DNA from: Peribacillus asahii
Lineage (GTDB): Bacteria > Bacillota > Bacilli > Bacillales > DSM-1321
NCBI RefSeq assembly: GCF_003570725.1
Contig: NZ_QWVS01000033.1
Span: 1 to 64,000, forward strand
Length of the DNA stretch: 64,000 nucleotides
Direction: 5' to 3'
In this document: positions 6,946-16,173 of the stretch, one piece after another
How the letters are laid out: each line of letters opens with the position of its first letter
Numbering within the stretch: the first letter of the stretch is position 1
Notes under the pieces: model-generated
Databases searched by the model: none
Seen by the model: only the letters and a program-made list of their open reading frames with translations
What the model was told of the DNA's origin: nothing
Position numbers and translations under genes: made by a program

Positions 6946-9366
6946 ATGAAGGATGTTCAGTTAATTACTCGTCAGCTTGGAAAGCATATATTAGAGCATA
7001 TTGAAACTGCAACTTCTATTAATATTTTAACTTCTTTTATCATGAAATCGGGGGTTCGTTATTTACATAAAGCTTTAAAAGAGGCTGCAGAGCGTGGTGT
7101 AGAAATAAAAATTTGCACGGGCGATTATTTATTTATTACACAACCGGAAGCACTAGACTTGCTTTTAAGTATTGATGACACAATTGAAATTCGTTTATGG
7201 AAAAGTAATGGAACTTCCTTTCACCCAAAGGCTTATTTATTTGAAGGCGATGAAAAGGAGTGCCTATTTGTTGGCTCTTCTAATCTTTCAAAATCAGCAT
7301 TAATGAATGGTGTCGAGTGGAATATTGCAGTGAGTAATGAAAAAGAAGTGTTTAAGGAAGCGATGAATCAATTTACGAATACATTTTATGCTTCACAAAC
7401 GGTTCCGTTAAATAGAGAAACATTAAAACTGTATCAACAGCGTTATGAACAGTTTCATAGAAAGACACCTAATCTTGCGCAAACTTGGACAAAGGCAGAA
7501 GAGTTAGACTTAATGCTTCCAAGTGAAAATGAGTATGTCCCAAATTCAGAAATCATCCATGATTCGAAGGCTTCATATAATGGCGTGATTAAACCGAGAT
7601 TTGCTCAATTAGAAGCGTTGGAGGAATTGAACAAAACATTAGAAGAAGATTATCATAAAGCTTTAGTAGTGATGGCAACTGGCTTAGGAAAAACTTATCT
7701 TGCTGGTTTCTTTGCACAAAATTTTGATCGAATTTTGTTTATTGCACATCGTGAAGAAATATTACAACAAGCAAAAAAATCCTTTCAAATCATTATGCCT
7801 GATAGAACGTTTAGCATTTTTAACGGCAATGTGAAAGAAAATAATGGTGATGCGATTTTTGCTTCTATTTATACGCTTAGTATGAAGAAGCACTTGGAGA
7901 CATTTGATTCTAAAGAGTTTGATCTTATTATTATTGATGAATTTCATCATGCAGCTGCTAATTCATATCAGAGAGTATTAGATTACTTTGATCCGAGGTT
8001 TTTATTGGGTATTACGGCAACACCAGATCGAAATGATAATAAAGATGTTTATGCTATTTGTGATGGAAACGTCGCTTTTAGAATGGACTTCCTGGAGGCT
8101 ATTTCGCGAAAATGGTTATCCCCTTTTAAATACTTTGGTGTTTATGATGAAAATGATTATAGTCAAATTACTTGGCTAGGGAATCGATATGATGAAGAAG
8201 AGTTATTACAAATTCAATTGAGAGATGATCATGCAGAGAGAATCCTGCAAGTATGGATAGATAAAAAGCAAACACGAACGATTGGATTTTGTTCTTCTAT
8301 TAGACAGGCAGATTTTCTTTCGAATTATTTTAATCGTAAAGGCTATAAAACGGTTAGTTTACATACAAAACAAATAGGTGTTGGAAGGAAGGCGGCGATA
8401 GATCAACTTGAAAAAGGAGAACTAGACGTTATTTTTACGGTGGATCTCTTTAATGAAGGAGTAGATATTCCAGCGGTTGATACTTTACTATTTGTGAGAC
8501 CTACAGAGTCGCTTACCGTCTTCACTCAGCAAATCGGTCGGGGGTTACGATTACATGAAGGGAAGCAGCATTGTGTCATTATAGATTTGATTGGAAACTA
8601 TCGAAATGCAGATATTAAAATGAGTCTATTCGATACAAAGCCTAGTAAGAAGAAAGGAAAAATCGAACCTGTGGTACCTGAATTGTGTGAGATAAATCTT
8701 GATATTCAAGCTATCAATTTATTAGAAGAGATGATGAAGAAGAAACAGCCACGGAAAGAGTATCTTGCATCAGCTTATTTTTCATTAAAACAAGAGTTAG
8801 GAAGAAGACCGTCTTATTTAGAGTTACATTTAAAAGGTGCTGTAGAATCTGTTCAGTATCGTCAAGAGTTTTCTTCATACTTTGGATTTTTGGAGCGGAT
8901 AGATGAACTTACACCATTTGAGAAGGATGTCTTCAATAGATATAAACCATGGATAGAAGAAACTGAAAAAACGGGAATGGCCAAAAGCTATAAAATGGTG
9001 GTCTTATTAGCTATGCTTCAAAAAGGAAAATCTGATTGGTATAAACCAGTTACACCAACAGAAGTTGCTCCTTATTTTTATCAGTATTTAACGGAAACAG
9101 AATATCGAAAACGAATTGATTTTTCAGATAAGGCATCGAAGAAATTATGGGAATATGATGAAAAGGGTGTCAGTAAGCTGATAGCTACTATGCCAATGAC
9201 GAAATGGAGCGGCAGTTCGAAAGGTTTACTATCTTTTGATAATGGTATCCTTAAACTAGAATTTGACATAGATTCTGAAGATGAAGAAGCCTTGTTTGAT
9301 ATGACGAAGGAAGTTTGTGAATATCGATTACATTATCATTTTGAACGTAAGGCGAAGAATATTTAA
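6946..9366 (+). CDS. PLD-nuclease/SF2 helicase fusion protein (first copy)
   Basis: An 806-residue protein. Residues 1-130 form a phospholipase-D-type nuclease domain with HxK (His93, Lys95) and GSSN (110-113). A superfamily II helicase follows: Walker A ATGLGKT at 244-250, DEFH at 331-334, TATP at 357-360, and the second RecA lobe with FNEGVDIP and QQIGRGLR at about 500-535. The last 250 residues are helical with no motif I recognise. Only one PLD motif is seen, so a dimer would be needed for catalysis. Predicted role: DNA or RNA translocation with cleavage, as in restriction-type defence. Directly coupled to the pyrophosphohydrolase gene upstream. Confidence 0.85.
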   Translation: MKDVQLITRQLGKHILEHIETATSINILTSFIMKSGVRYLHKALKEAAERGVEIKICTGDYLFITQPEALDLLLSIDDTIEIRLWKSNGTSFHPKAYLFEGDEKECLFVGSSNLSKSALMNGVEWNIAVSNEKEVFKEAMNQFTNTFYASQTVPLNRETLKLYQQRYEQFHRKTPNLAQTWTKAEELDLMLPSENEYVPNSEIIHDSKASYNGVIKPRFAQLEALEELNKTLEEDYHKALVVMATGLGKTYLAGFFAQNFDRILFIAHREEILQQAKKSFQIIMPDRTFSIFNGNVKENNGDAIFASIYTLSMKKHLETFDSKEFDLIIIDEFHHAAANSYQRVLDYFDPRFLLGITATPDRNDNKDVYAICDGNVAFRMDFLEAISRKWLSPFKYFGVYDENDYSQITWLGNRYDEEELLQIQLRDDHAERILQVWIDKKQTRTIGFCSSIRQADFLSNYFNRKGYKTVSLHTKQIGVGRKAAIDQLEKGELDVIFTVDLFNEGVDIPAVDTLLFVRPTESLTVFTQQIGRGLRLHEGKQHCVIIDLIGNYRNADIKMSLFDTKPSKKKGKIEPVVPELCEINLDIQAINLLEEMMKKKQPRKEYLASAYFSLKQELGRRPSYLELHLKGAVESVQYRQEFSSYFGFLERIDELTPFEKDVFNRYKPWIEETEKTGMAKSYKMVVLLAMLQKGKSDWYKPVTPTEVAPYFYQYLTETEYRKRIDFSDKASKKLWEYDEKGVSKLIATMPMTKWSGSSKGLLSFDNGILKLEFDIDSEDEEALFDMTKEVCEYRLHYHFERKAKNI

Positions 9367-9375
9367 AAGGTTAGA

Positions 9376-9415
9376 AAAAAACCCTTCATTCTTGAGGGGG
9401 GAGGGATTTTTGTTT
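9376..9415 (+). terminator. Terminator after first PLD-helicase
   Basis: Stem AAAAACCCT / AGGGATTTTT around a G-rich loop, followed by TGTTTT. Confidence 0.7.
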
Positions 9416-9628
9416 TACCAAAATAGGTCTTGTAGAAGGAAACTTTCTTCATGCTCCTTTTTATTAATAATTATGATATTATGGAGCTTTTTTGAAGAGA
9501 TATGGATATAAACTTTGCAGGGAAATGACGTATTTCGACAAAATGTCCCATTGTCATATAATAAAATTAGATAATAGGTCTTTAGTATGGAAAAGCAGTT
9601 TCTAAGAATAGGAGAGAAGGTGAATTCT

Positions 9629-9994
9629 ATGGATGAATTAGTTGTAAATCTAGAAGAAGTTATAGAAAATGTGAAACAATTTAATATGGATCTTGAAGAA
9701 AATACGGATATTGTTACTCAGCTTACTCAATTTAAGCATTGGTATTACATTCCCTCTTTAGATGCATTTGGGCCAAGTAAGTATATAGGATATAAGGCTA
9801 TGAACACTTCGAGATATGCAAGAGGACAGAATAAAACGGGCGTAGATACGGAGAAAGTCCTTAAACAGTGGTTTATCAAATTATCATTAGAATCAGAGAG
9901 AAGTTCTATACTGCTGGATAAATTAGGTGAATTGCTAGAACTACATGACAAGAAAGTAAGAAGCAATGCATTTGTACATATTTTAAAGAATTAA
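9629..9994 (+). CDS. Small uncharacterised protein in the defence-type island
   Basis: A 121-residue protein lying between the two PLD-helicase genes on the same strand. Its N-terminus is an acidic helix (MDELVVNLEEVIENVK); the centre has a compact conserved-looking block WYYIPSLDAFGPSKYIGYK followed by ARGQNKTGVDTEKVLKQWF. I do not recognise a named family. ATG 9629 is chosen because GGAGAGAAGGTG lies just upstream; ATG 9587 is in frame but has no ribosome site. Position suggests a specificity or immunity partner of the flanking helicases, which is inference only. Confidence 0.65.
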   Translation: MDELVVNLEEVIENVKQFNMDLEENTDIVTQLTQFKHWYYIPSLDAFGPSKYIGYKAMNTSRYARGQNKTGVDTEKVLKQWFIKLSLESERSSILLDKLGELLELHDKKVRSNAFVHILKN

Positions 9995-10126
9995 TTTCCT
10001 TTTGTAATTATACATTGTACGAATGTTAGGTGAGTAGTTGACTTCAGTGAGACGATTGCATATGTATTTTAACTGAAGGTGAAAATAATGGTAAAAGTTA
10101 AATAAACTTTAATTTAGGAGTACATA

Positions 10127-12937
10127 ATGAACGTTACAAAAAAACTAATTGTTAATTCTCAAAAAGGAAATTTATTAAATGAGCTTACAAAAGCGATTGA
10201 TGAGTGTGAGCAATTTTATTTTAGTGTAGCTTTTATCAATTTTAGTGGACTTCAACTATTATTAGATGCATTTAAGGGAGCAGAGAAAAAAGGGGTAAAA
10301 GGGCAAATCATTACTTCTACGTATCTCAATTTCACTGAAGGTAAAGCGCTTAAGAAAATTAAGAAATTTAATAATATTGATTTAAAGGTATTTGTTACAG
10401 ATAAAGAGATTGGATTTCATACGAAAGCTTATATATTTGAATTTAAAGATTATTATAAGGTCATTATTGGTTCGTCTAATATTACACAAAGTGCTCTTAA
10501 GAGTAATATTGAATGGAATGTAGAGCTGATCACAAAGGACGACGCATTGTTTATTCAAGATGTTTTAAAGGAGTACGATTACCTTTGGAATAGTAGCGTA
10601 GAAGCGGATGATGAGTTTATTCGAAGATATGAAGAATTTATACAAAGTTTATCTGCTTTTCAACCGAAGAAACAGATGATTTATGAAAATGCAGAATATA
10701 TCGTTCCGAATAGGATGCAAAAACAAGCTGTAGAAAATTTAGATCGAATTCGCTCATTTGGTGAAAAGAAAGCATTAGTTGTAGCAGCGACCGGTACAGG
10801 TAAAACGTATATGTCAGCCTTCGATGTAAAAAGCTACAATCCAAAAAGAATCCTATTTATTGTACATAGGGAAGAAATATTAAAAAAAGCCAAAGAGACC
10901 TTTGAGAAATTAATTACAAATAGAGGGCTGACATTCGGTTTGCTTACTGGCAATCATAAGCAAGGTCATGCCGATTATATATTTGGGACGATTCAAACCA
11001 TATCTAAGTGCTATCTTGAATTTAAGCAAGATGAATTTGATTATTTAATTATTGATGAGGCTCATCATGCAACAAGTCCAAGCTATCAATCTGTTTTAGA
11101 CTATTTTAAACCTAAGTTCACTTTGGGAATGACTGCGACTCCTGAGCGTAGTGATCATTCTAATGTCTTTGACTTATTTGATAATAATGTGGCACTAGAG
11201 GTTCGTTTACATGATGCCTTAGAGGATGATTTAGTCATACCCTTTCATTATTTTGGAATCACGGACATTGAAGGTGTTGATTTAAGTGATGTTAATATAG
11301 ATGATGTAGCTGAAATTACGAAGAGATTAAAAGTCAATGAGCGCGTAGATTATATTATTAGCCAAATGAATTTTTATGGTCATGATGGGAAGAAGAGAAA
11401 AGCTTTAGGCTTCTGTGCTTCTATAGAACATGCTAAATATATGGCTGAAGAATTTAATAACCGAGGATATAAAAGTGTATGCTTATTTGGTGGAGATACA
11501 GTAGATCAACGTGCCTATTATGTAAATAAATTAGAAGATGATCAGGATGAACTACAATGTATTTTTACGGTCGATATTTTTAATGAAGGTGTAGATATTC
11601 CTTCTGTAAATACAGTGTTAATGCTAAGACCAACAAATTCTCCGATTGTATTTATTCAACAATTAGGACGAGGACTTAGAAAACATGATAGTAAGACTTT
11701 TTTAACAGTGCTTGATTTTATTGGCAACCATAATAAGACGTTTTTGATTGCTATCGCACTAAATGGAAGTAGATACTACGATAAAGAAAGCTTGAAAGTT
11801 GCTATTGCTACTAAATTTGCGAATATTCCTGGAAGTACACATATTCAAATGGATAAGATTGCTCAGGAAAGAATTTTGGAGCAAATTGATAAAGAAAACT
11901 TTAAATCATTGAAATATTTGAAGGAAGAGTACTTTGAATTTAAGAAACTGAACTCGGGAAAAATACCTTACTTTTTAATGGATTATATGAAGTATGATGG
12001 AGCTCCTGACCCTATTAAATATATTGATTTAAAGAAAACTTATTTGGAATTTGTTGCTTCAGTAGAGAAAGAGGATGCCTTGAAAAAATTACTTGAAAAT
12101 GAGTTATTTGAAGGAGCACTGAAAGAACTATCAAGTAAGTTACCAATTAAACGGGTTTATGAATTTGTTATTGCTAAATATTTATTAGAACATCAGGAAA
12201 TTTCTCTCACAACGGCTAGAAGCGAAATTTTGAAGATTGTTCAAGACGTTCAAGAAGATAGTGTGGTACATGCTTTTGAATGTTTAAATCAAGATTATTA
12301 TGATAGCGGTCAGCTGAAACGTAATCTCAAATTATTCACCTATAGTGGTGGGAAGTTAGAGAAGACACAAGCACTCATAAATGTACTTGAGAATGAAGAG
12401 TGCAGAATGTATATCGAAGACTTATTAAATTACGGCATTTCACGTTATAAAAAAGAATTTAAAGAAAAAGACTATGGTTTACCACATTTTAAATTGTATG
12501 AGCAATATCAAATGGCAGATGCTGCTTTATTATCTAATTATCGAAAAAGTCATAGCTCCTTTAGGGGATCAGGTTTATTGTCGAACGAAAATGACTATTT
12601 CTTATTTATTGATTTGCATAAGGAAGCAGATATCAAAGAAAGCATTAATTATCAAGATGAATTCATTAATGAGCGATTCTTTCAATGGCAAAGCCCAAAC
12701 AGTACAGCACAAAGTTCTGAACGAGGGAAGAATATTATATATAATAAAGATCGAAATATTAATTTACATTTGTTTATCAGAAAGTATAAACAAATTGATG
12801 GGAAAACGGAGCCTTACATTTATATCGGCAAAGGGAATACCGTGTCATTTGAAGGAGAAAAGCCCATTACAGTAAAAATAGAGTTGGAACATGAAGTACC
12901 TGCAAACTTGTATAAAGAATTTACAATCAAAGTTTAA
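10127..12937 (+). CDS. PLD-nuclease/SF2 helicase with DUF3427-like C-terminus (second copy)
   Basis: A 936-residue relative of the upstream helicase. The N-terminal PLD-type domain has His98, Lys100 and GSSN 115-118. The helicase core has ATGTGKT (221-227), DEAH (310-313), TATP (336-339), FNEGVDIP and QQLGRGLRKH. The last 150 residues include FFQWQSPNSTAQSSERGK and a beta-rich end, the pattern of DUF3427, a domain usual at the end of such PLD-helicases. Ribosome site TTAGGAG precedes ATG 10127. It ends at a shared terminator with the convergent Nudix gene. Likely nucleic-acid restriction; no experimental role known to me. Confidence 0.85.
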   Translation: MNVTKKLIVNSQKGNLLNELTKAIDECEQFYFSVAFINFSGLQLLLDAFKGAEKKGVKGQIITSTYLNFTEGKALKKIKKFNNIDLKVFVTDKEIGFHTKAYIFEFKDYYKVIIGSSNITQSALKSNIEWNVELITKDDALFIQDVLKEYDYLWNSSVEADDEFIRRYEEFIQSLSAFQPKKQMIYENAEYIVPNRMQKQAVENLDRIRSFGEKKALVVAATGTGKTYMSAFDVKSYNPKRILFIVHREEILKKAKETFEKLITNRGLTFGLLTGNHKQGHADYIFGTIQTISKCYLEFKQDEFDYLIIDEAHHATSPSYQSVLDYFKPKFTLGMTATPERSDHSNVFDLFDNNVALEVRLHDALEDDLVIPFHYFGITDIEGVDLSDVNIDDVAEITKRLKVNERVDYIISQMNFYGHDGKKRKALGFCASIEHAKYMAEEFNNRGYKSVCLFGGDTVDQRAYYVNKLEDDQDELQCIFTVDIFNEGVDIPSVNTVLMLRPTNSPIVFIQQLGRGLRKHDSKTFLTVLDFIGNHNKTFLIAIALNGSRYYDKESLKVAIATKFANIPGSTHIQMDKIAQERILEQIDKENFKSLKYLKEEYFEFKKLNSGKIPYFLMDYMKYDGAPDPIKYIDLKKTYLEFVASVEKEDALKKLLENELFEGALKELSSKLPIKRVYEFVIAKYLLEHQEISLTTARSEILKIVQDVQEDSVVHAFECLNQDYYDSGQLKRNLKLFTYSGGKLEKTQALINVLENEECRMYIEDLLNYGISRYKKEFKEKDYGLPHFKLYEQYQMADAALLSNYRKSHSSFRGSGLLSNENDYFLFIDLHKEADIKESINYQDEFINERFFQWQSPNSTAQSSERGKNIIYNKDRNINLHLFIRKYKQIDGKTEPYIYIGKGNTVSFEGEKPITVKIELEHEVPANLYKEFTIKV

Positions 12938-12939
12938 AC

Positions 12940-12976
12940 AAAAAATAGTCTTCTCAGAAGAGAGGACTATTTTTTT
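12940..12976. terminator. Bidirectional terminator between helicase and Nudix gene
   Basis: Near-perfect stem AAAATAGTCTTCTC / GAGAGGACTATTTT with A-run and T-run on the two sides; it overlaps the stop codon of the minus-strand Nudix gene. Confidence 0.85.
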
Positions 12977-13362
12977 ATTATTAATTCCTCGACCGCCGGA
13001 ACATCCGCAGGAGCCCACTTAAGTGAACTTAAGTTTTCACGTTTCAACCAAATCAATTTGGAATGCTCTTTTGGAATAGGTGTGCCTTCTACAATTGTAC
13101 ATTTCATGCAAATTAACGTAATGATGAATGTATCATATTCGTGTGTATTTTCATTAAATACATCATTCGCTTTAATAGTGCATCCTAGTTCTTCGGCTAT
13201 TTCTCTTTCGATAGCAGAATGAAGGTCTTCTCCTTGCTCGACTTTTCCTCCTGGAAATTCCCACATGTTAGGAAGGCTCATATTAGGCGATCTTAACGCA
13301 CAAAGAATTTCATTTTCATTATTTTCAATAATAGCAGCTACTACTTTGACAGTTTTTTTCAT
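12967..13362 (-). CDS. MutT-type Nudix hydrolase, (deoxy)nucleoside triphosphatase
   Basis: A 131-residue Nudix protein. The Nudix box reads GGKVEQGEDLHSAIEREIAEELG (split: GGKVEQGED then REIAEELG), with WEFPGGK before it and a C-terminal WLKRENL, as in MutT/CtfA-like 8-oxo-dGTP or 5-methyl-dCTP hydrolases. Start ATG 13362 has AGGAGG five bases away; the longer ORF to 13446 lacks such a site. It converges on the PLD-helicase gene. Helicase-DUF3427 proteins and Nudix enzymes side by side suggest nucleotide sanitation or modified-nucleotide sensing, but a plain housekeeping role is equally possible. Confidence 0.82.
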   Translation of the reverse strand: MKKTVKVVAAIIENNENEILCALRSPNMSLPNMWEFPGGKVEQGEDLHSAIEREIAEELGCTIKANDVFNENTHEYDTFIITLICMKCTIVEGTPIPKEHSKLIWLKRENLSSLKWAPADVPAVEELIIKK

Positions 13363-13572
13363 GGAGTCCTCCTGTATAGTGTTAATGACATTATTATCAT
13401 ACCATTTTGTTAGTAGCTTAGAGGAAAGTTTGTAGTGAGCAACCACACTTTAAATGCTTTTGAAGTTATATAGAGATTATCGGAAATTTAGATTATAGGC
13501 GATACACATTAAAACAAATCCCCAATACACTAAATAATAAGAATGATACTTAAGGTTGAAATGAGGGATCGT

Positions 13573-14409
13573 ATGATACACATAGCGGAGATGAATTTTC
13601 AACCAAGTAACATGTGGCCGTTTGGCAGTACTGAAAGGTTAATTGTTCAACAAATGCATGAACATCCGGTCGTTTATTCGTATCAGTCTCTCGGTGAGTT
13701 ATCGTTTGAACTGAAATTACGCAAAAACATCATAGTAAGTGCAAGAGCTATGAATCAAGGTTATGCTCAGTTCCAACCCTTTTCCCATTCTCGTTGTAAT
13801 CCCGAATACTGGTATTTGACAAATGCCGGCGGATTCCAACTGAAGCCTGGTGTAAGGCCATCTGATGCGATTCAAGATATTTACATCAACAGCTCGCTAT
13901 ATGCGTTTGAATGTGCTACAGCACAAGTCATTATCTATTACCATGCGGTGTTAAATAGTCTGGGTGAGTATGTATTTAATCGGGTATTCAAAGATCTTTA
14001 TTTATACAGCTGGCATGCCGATCCTGAACTCGGAATACACCCCCTTAACACGAGTTATTTCATACCTGGAGATGTTGTTTATTTTAATAATCCGGAATTT
14101 CATCCAGAAACCCCTTGGTGGAGAGGAGAAAATGCGGTTGTTCTCGAAGATGGTGCATATTTTGCACATGGAGTAGGAATAGGGACTGCGGAACAAATGA
14201 TTCAAGCGCTAAATAAAGCGAGAAGGCCAGGGAGTAAGCAATCAGCCTATTTGACAAATTTAGTTATGAGACCATCTTTTAAACATTTAGCGAAACTTTC
14301 GATGCTGCCACGAAGTTACATGGCTTATAAAATTCAACCTGTCGTCATACACCATAACGAAAGTTCGATTTCAGGAAATCGATATCTAGTCTATTGTCAT
14401 TACAGGTGA
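13573..14409 (+). CDS. tgl: Protein-glutamine gamma-glutamyltransferase (spore coat)
   Basis: A 278-residue transglutaminase of the Bacillus Tgl family, which cross-links spore-coat proteins through Gln-Lys isopeptide bonds. The catalytic region FECATAQVIIYY places the nucleophile at Cys114; the later PWWRGEN and YFAHGVGIG blocks match the other active-site segment. I start it at ATG 13573 (MIHIAEM), which follows GAGGGATCGT and aligns with the known N-terminus; ATG 13543 would add ten residues. Compared with about 245 residues in B. subtilis it carries an extra 30 or so at the C-terminus. Stands alone; expected to be mother-cell expressed late in sporulation. Confidence 0.9.
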   Translation: MIHIAEMNFQPSNMWPFGSTERLIVQQMHEHPVVYSYQSLGELSFELKLRKNIIVSARAMNQGYAQFQPFSHSRCNPEYWYLTNAGGFQLKPGVRPSDAIQDIYINSSLYAFECATAQVIIYYHAVLNSLGEYVFNRVFKDLYLYSWHADPELGIHPLNTSYFIPGDVVYFNNPEFHPETPWWRGENAVVLEDGAYFAHGVGIGTAEQMIQALNKARRPGSKQSAYLTNLVMRPSFKHLAKLSMLPRSYMAYKIQPVVIHHNESSISGNRYLVYCHYR

Positions 14410-14505
14410 TTAGACATTTAAAACTCATCAGATCTAACTCATAAATATTTTCCTTCAAATGAACAATAATAAAAATAAATGTCAAAAAGTAAAACGGTGT
14501 AAAGA

Positions 14506-15339
14506 ATGGGAAAAAAGAAAAAGCGTTTCAATAAGGACTCACTTCCTTTTTGGTTGTTAGCAGTTATTCACTTAGGTATGTTTTTGCTAGTGTTAAAGCG
14601 TAAAAAAAAGGATACGTGGACTTTACTATTATCAAATATGGGGTTTGCTTATTTATTTGAGTATGTCGTTCTCAACTTATTTCACGGTTATAGATACAAA
14701 CCGTCAATTATGAAAAAGAGTGCTTTTGATTCAATCTTAGGAGCAATCTTCTCTCAAGCGATTTATGTACCAATTGCATCTACTTTTCTAACTTTACTGA
14801 ACAAAAACTGGAGTTGGAAAGTCGGTTTCAGCCTTTTTTATTATTGTATTGAGCACTTATTTTTACGACTAAATATTTATAAAGTATATTGGTGGAGGCC
14901 TATATATACTTTAGTCTTATTAAATGTATATTTTAATATTAGTGATGTGTTTTACAAGGCGCTTTCAACTCAAAAAAGATGGGCAATGGTCATTGCCCAT
15001 TACTTGGCTATTGAAATAGTTTGTAGTACTTTAGCGTATATTTTTGCAGTGAAACGTTATATTCGATTTGGGCGTGGATATTTCCATACGTGGACTGAAC
15101 ATTTTAAAATAGTACCTTTATACAGTTTGATACTCTCCTTTATTGCTCTTATTACGTCTTCAAAGGCTGGGTTGTTTTATAGAATGCTCCTGCCATTAAG
15201 CCATATTATTATCGATATAATTTGGGTGAAAATGGGTATCTTAAAAGTGAATATTAACCGATTTTTAGTTAATTGCTTTCGATACTTACCAATGACATTT
15301 GTTTCAAGACTTTTTTATAAAAAAATTTACAAAGAATAG
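14506..15339 (+). CDS. Polytopic membrane protein of unknown function
   Basis: A 277-residue protein with a Lys/Arg-rich start (MGKKKKRF) and about seven hydrophobic helices (about residues 14-30, 40-58, 73-98, 103-118, 130-150, 160-180, 200-235). No motif or family that I recognise; many aromatic residues at helix ends. Ribosome site is weak. Its stop codon lies inside a strong hairpin that ends transcription. Cytoplasmic-membrane location is clear from the sequence; function is not. Confidence 0.65.
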   Translation: MGKKKKRFNKDSLPFWLLAVIHLGMFLLVLKRKKKDTWTLLLSNMGFAYLFEYVVLNLFHGYRYKPSIMKKSAFDSILGAIFSQAIYVPIASTFLTLLNKNWSWKVGFSLFYYCIEHLFLRLNIYKVYWWRPIYTLVLLNVYFNISDVFYKALSTQKRWAMVIAHYLAIEIVCSTLAYIFAVKRYIRFGRGYFHTWTEHFKIVPLYSLILSFIALITSSKAGLFYRMLLPLSHIIIDIIWVKMGILKVNINRFLVNCFRYLPMTFVSRLFYKKIYKE

Positions 15340-15371
15340 CGAATAGTGCCCGGCACTGTTCGCTATTTTTC
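15335..15371 (+). terminator. Terminator formed by a repeated AGTGCC palindrome
   Basis: AATAGCGAATAGTGCC and GGCACTGTTCGCTATT pair over about 16 bases and are followed by TTTTT. The same core recurs at 16139 and, in part, at 45240. Confidence 0.8.
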
Positions 15372-15449
15372 TGGCGGAATAAAGAGCTCTCCACAAGAAC
15401 ATACTATCACAAACGAACTGTCTGGATTGTTGTAAGGGGGAAGTAAGCG

Positions 15450-16139
15450 ATGCAGCTATCCGTTGAAATCATCTTTCGAACCTTTACCGCCTTTATTTTG
15501 TTATGGATATTTGTTCATTTGCTCGGTAAACAGACGATTACTCAAAGGTCTTATCACCTTTATATCGCCTCAATCACGATGGGGACCATTGCAGGAAATC
15601 TCGCCTTCAATATTAGAATTGAATTCCCGTATTTTATCGTCGCATTCATGATTATGGGGATTATCGTGTTTATACTGAATTTTGTTGCGGTTCGAAATGC
15701 GCGATTCCGGAAATGGATTGCAGGAAAACCTACTACTTTAATTGAAAAAGGACAAATTCTCGAACAATCAATGAAACGAATGGGGTATTCAATTGATTCT
15801 TTGAAACAGGCTTTGCGGGCTAAAGATATCTTCAACATAGAAGAGGTAGAGTGCGCCATTTTAGAGACAAGTGGCGCACTCTCTGTATTAAAAAAACCTC
15901 AGTACCAACATACAACCAAGCAGGATTTAAATGTATCTCCCTCAGCAGAAACCATACCGGTAGAGCTCGTCTATAATGGGAAAATCTTATATGAGAACTT
16001 ATTAAAAAACACCTACGATGAAGAATGGTTAATGGCGGAGCTTAAAAAAAGAAATCTTGCTGTTTCTGACATTTCGTATGCGGTCGTAGGGACTAAAGGG
16101 AATTTGTATATTGATTTGTTTAGGGATGAATTAAGTTAA
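15450..16139 (+). CDS. DUF421 family membrane protein (YetF/YdfS-like)
   Basis: A 229-residue DUF421 protein: three N-terminal membrane helices (about 8-25, 32-55, 58-80; RTFTAFILLW, KQTITQRSYHLYIASITMGTIAG) followed by a cytosolic part with GKPTTLIEKGQI and a second small domain (VELVYNGKILYENL... AVVGTKGNLYIDLF). Family members sit in the inner spore membrane or the cell membrane of bacilli, some affecting spore resistance and germination; precise activity is unknown. Ribosome site AAGGGGGAAG before ATG 15450. Followed by a palindromic repeat. Confidence 0.85.
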   Translation: MQLSVEIIFRTFTAFILLWIFVHLLGKQTITQRSYHLYIASITMGTIAGNLAFNIRIEFPYFIVAFMIMGIIVFILNFVAVRNARFRKWIAGKPTTLIEKGQILEQSMKRMGYSIDSLKQALRAKDIFNIEEVECAILETSGALSVLKKPQYQHTTKQDLNVSPSAETIPVELVYNGKILYENLLKNTYDEEWLMAELKKRNLAVSDISYAVVGTKGNLYIDLFRDELS

Positions 16140-16168
16140 TAGCGAACAGTGACAGGCACTGTTCGCAT
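16139..16168. repeat. Palindromic repeat, second copy of the AGTGCC-type hairpin
   Basis: GCGAACAGTG and CACTGTTCGC pair around ACAGG. Same sequence family as the hairpin at 15335-15371, but no T-run follows, so termination here is doubtful. Confidence 0.65.
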
Positions 16169-16173
16169 TAGGC

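Noticed and set aside
9317-9511. 64-codon frame after the first helicase
   Set aside because: It crosses the helicase end and its terminator; no ribosome site.
4658-13362. DISARM, BREX or Mokosh assignment
   Set aside because: No methylase, DUF1998, BrxC/PglZ or RecD-like AAA genes; PLD and helicase are fused in a different way.
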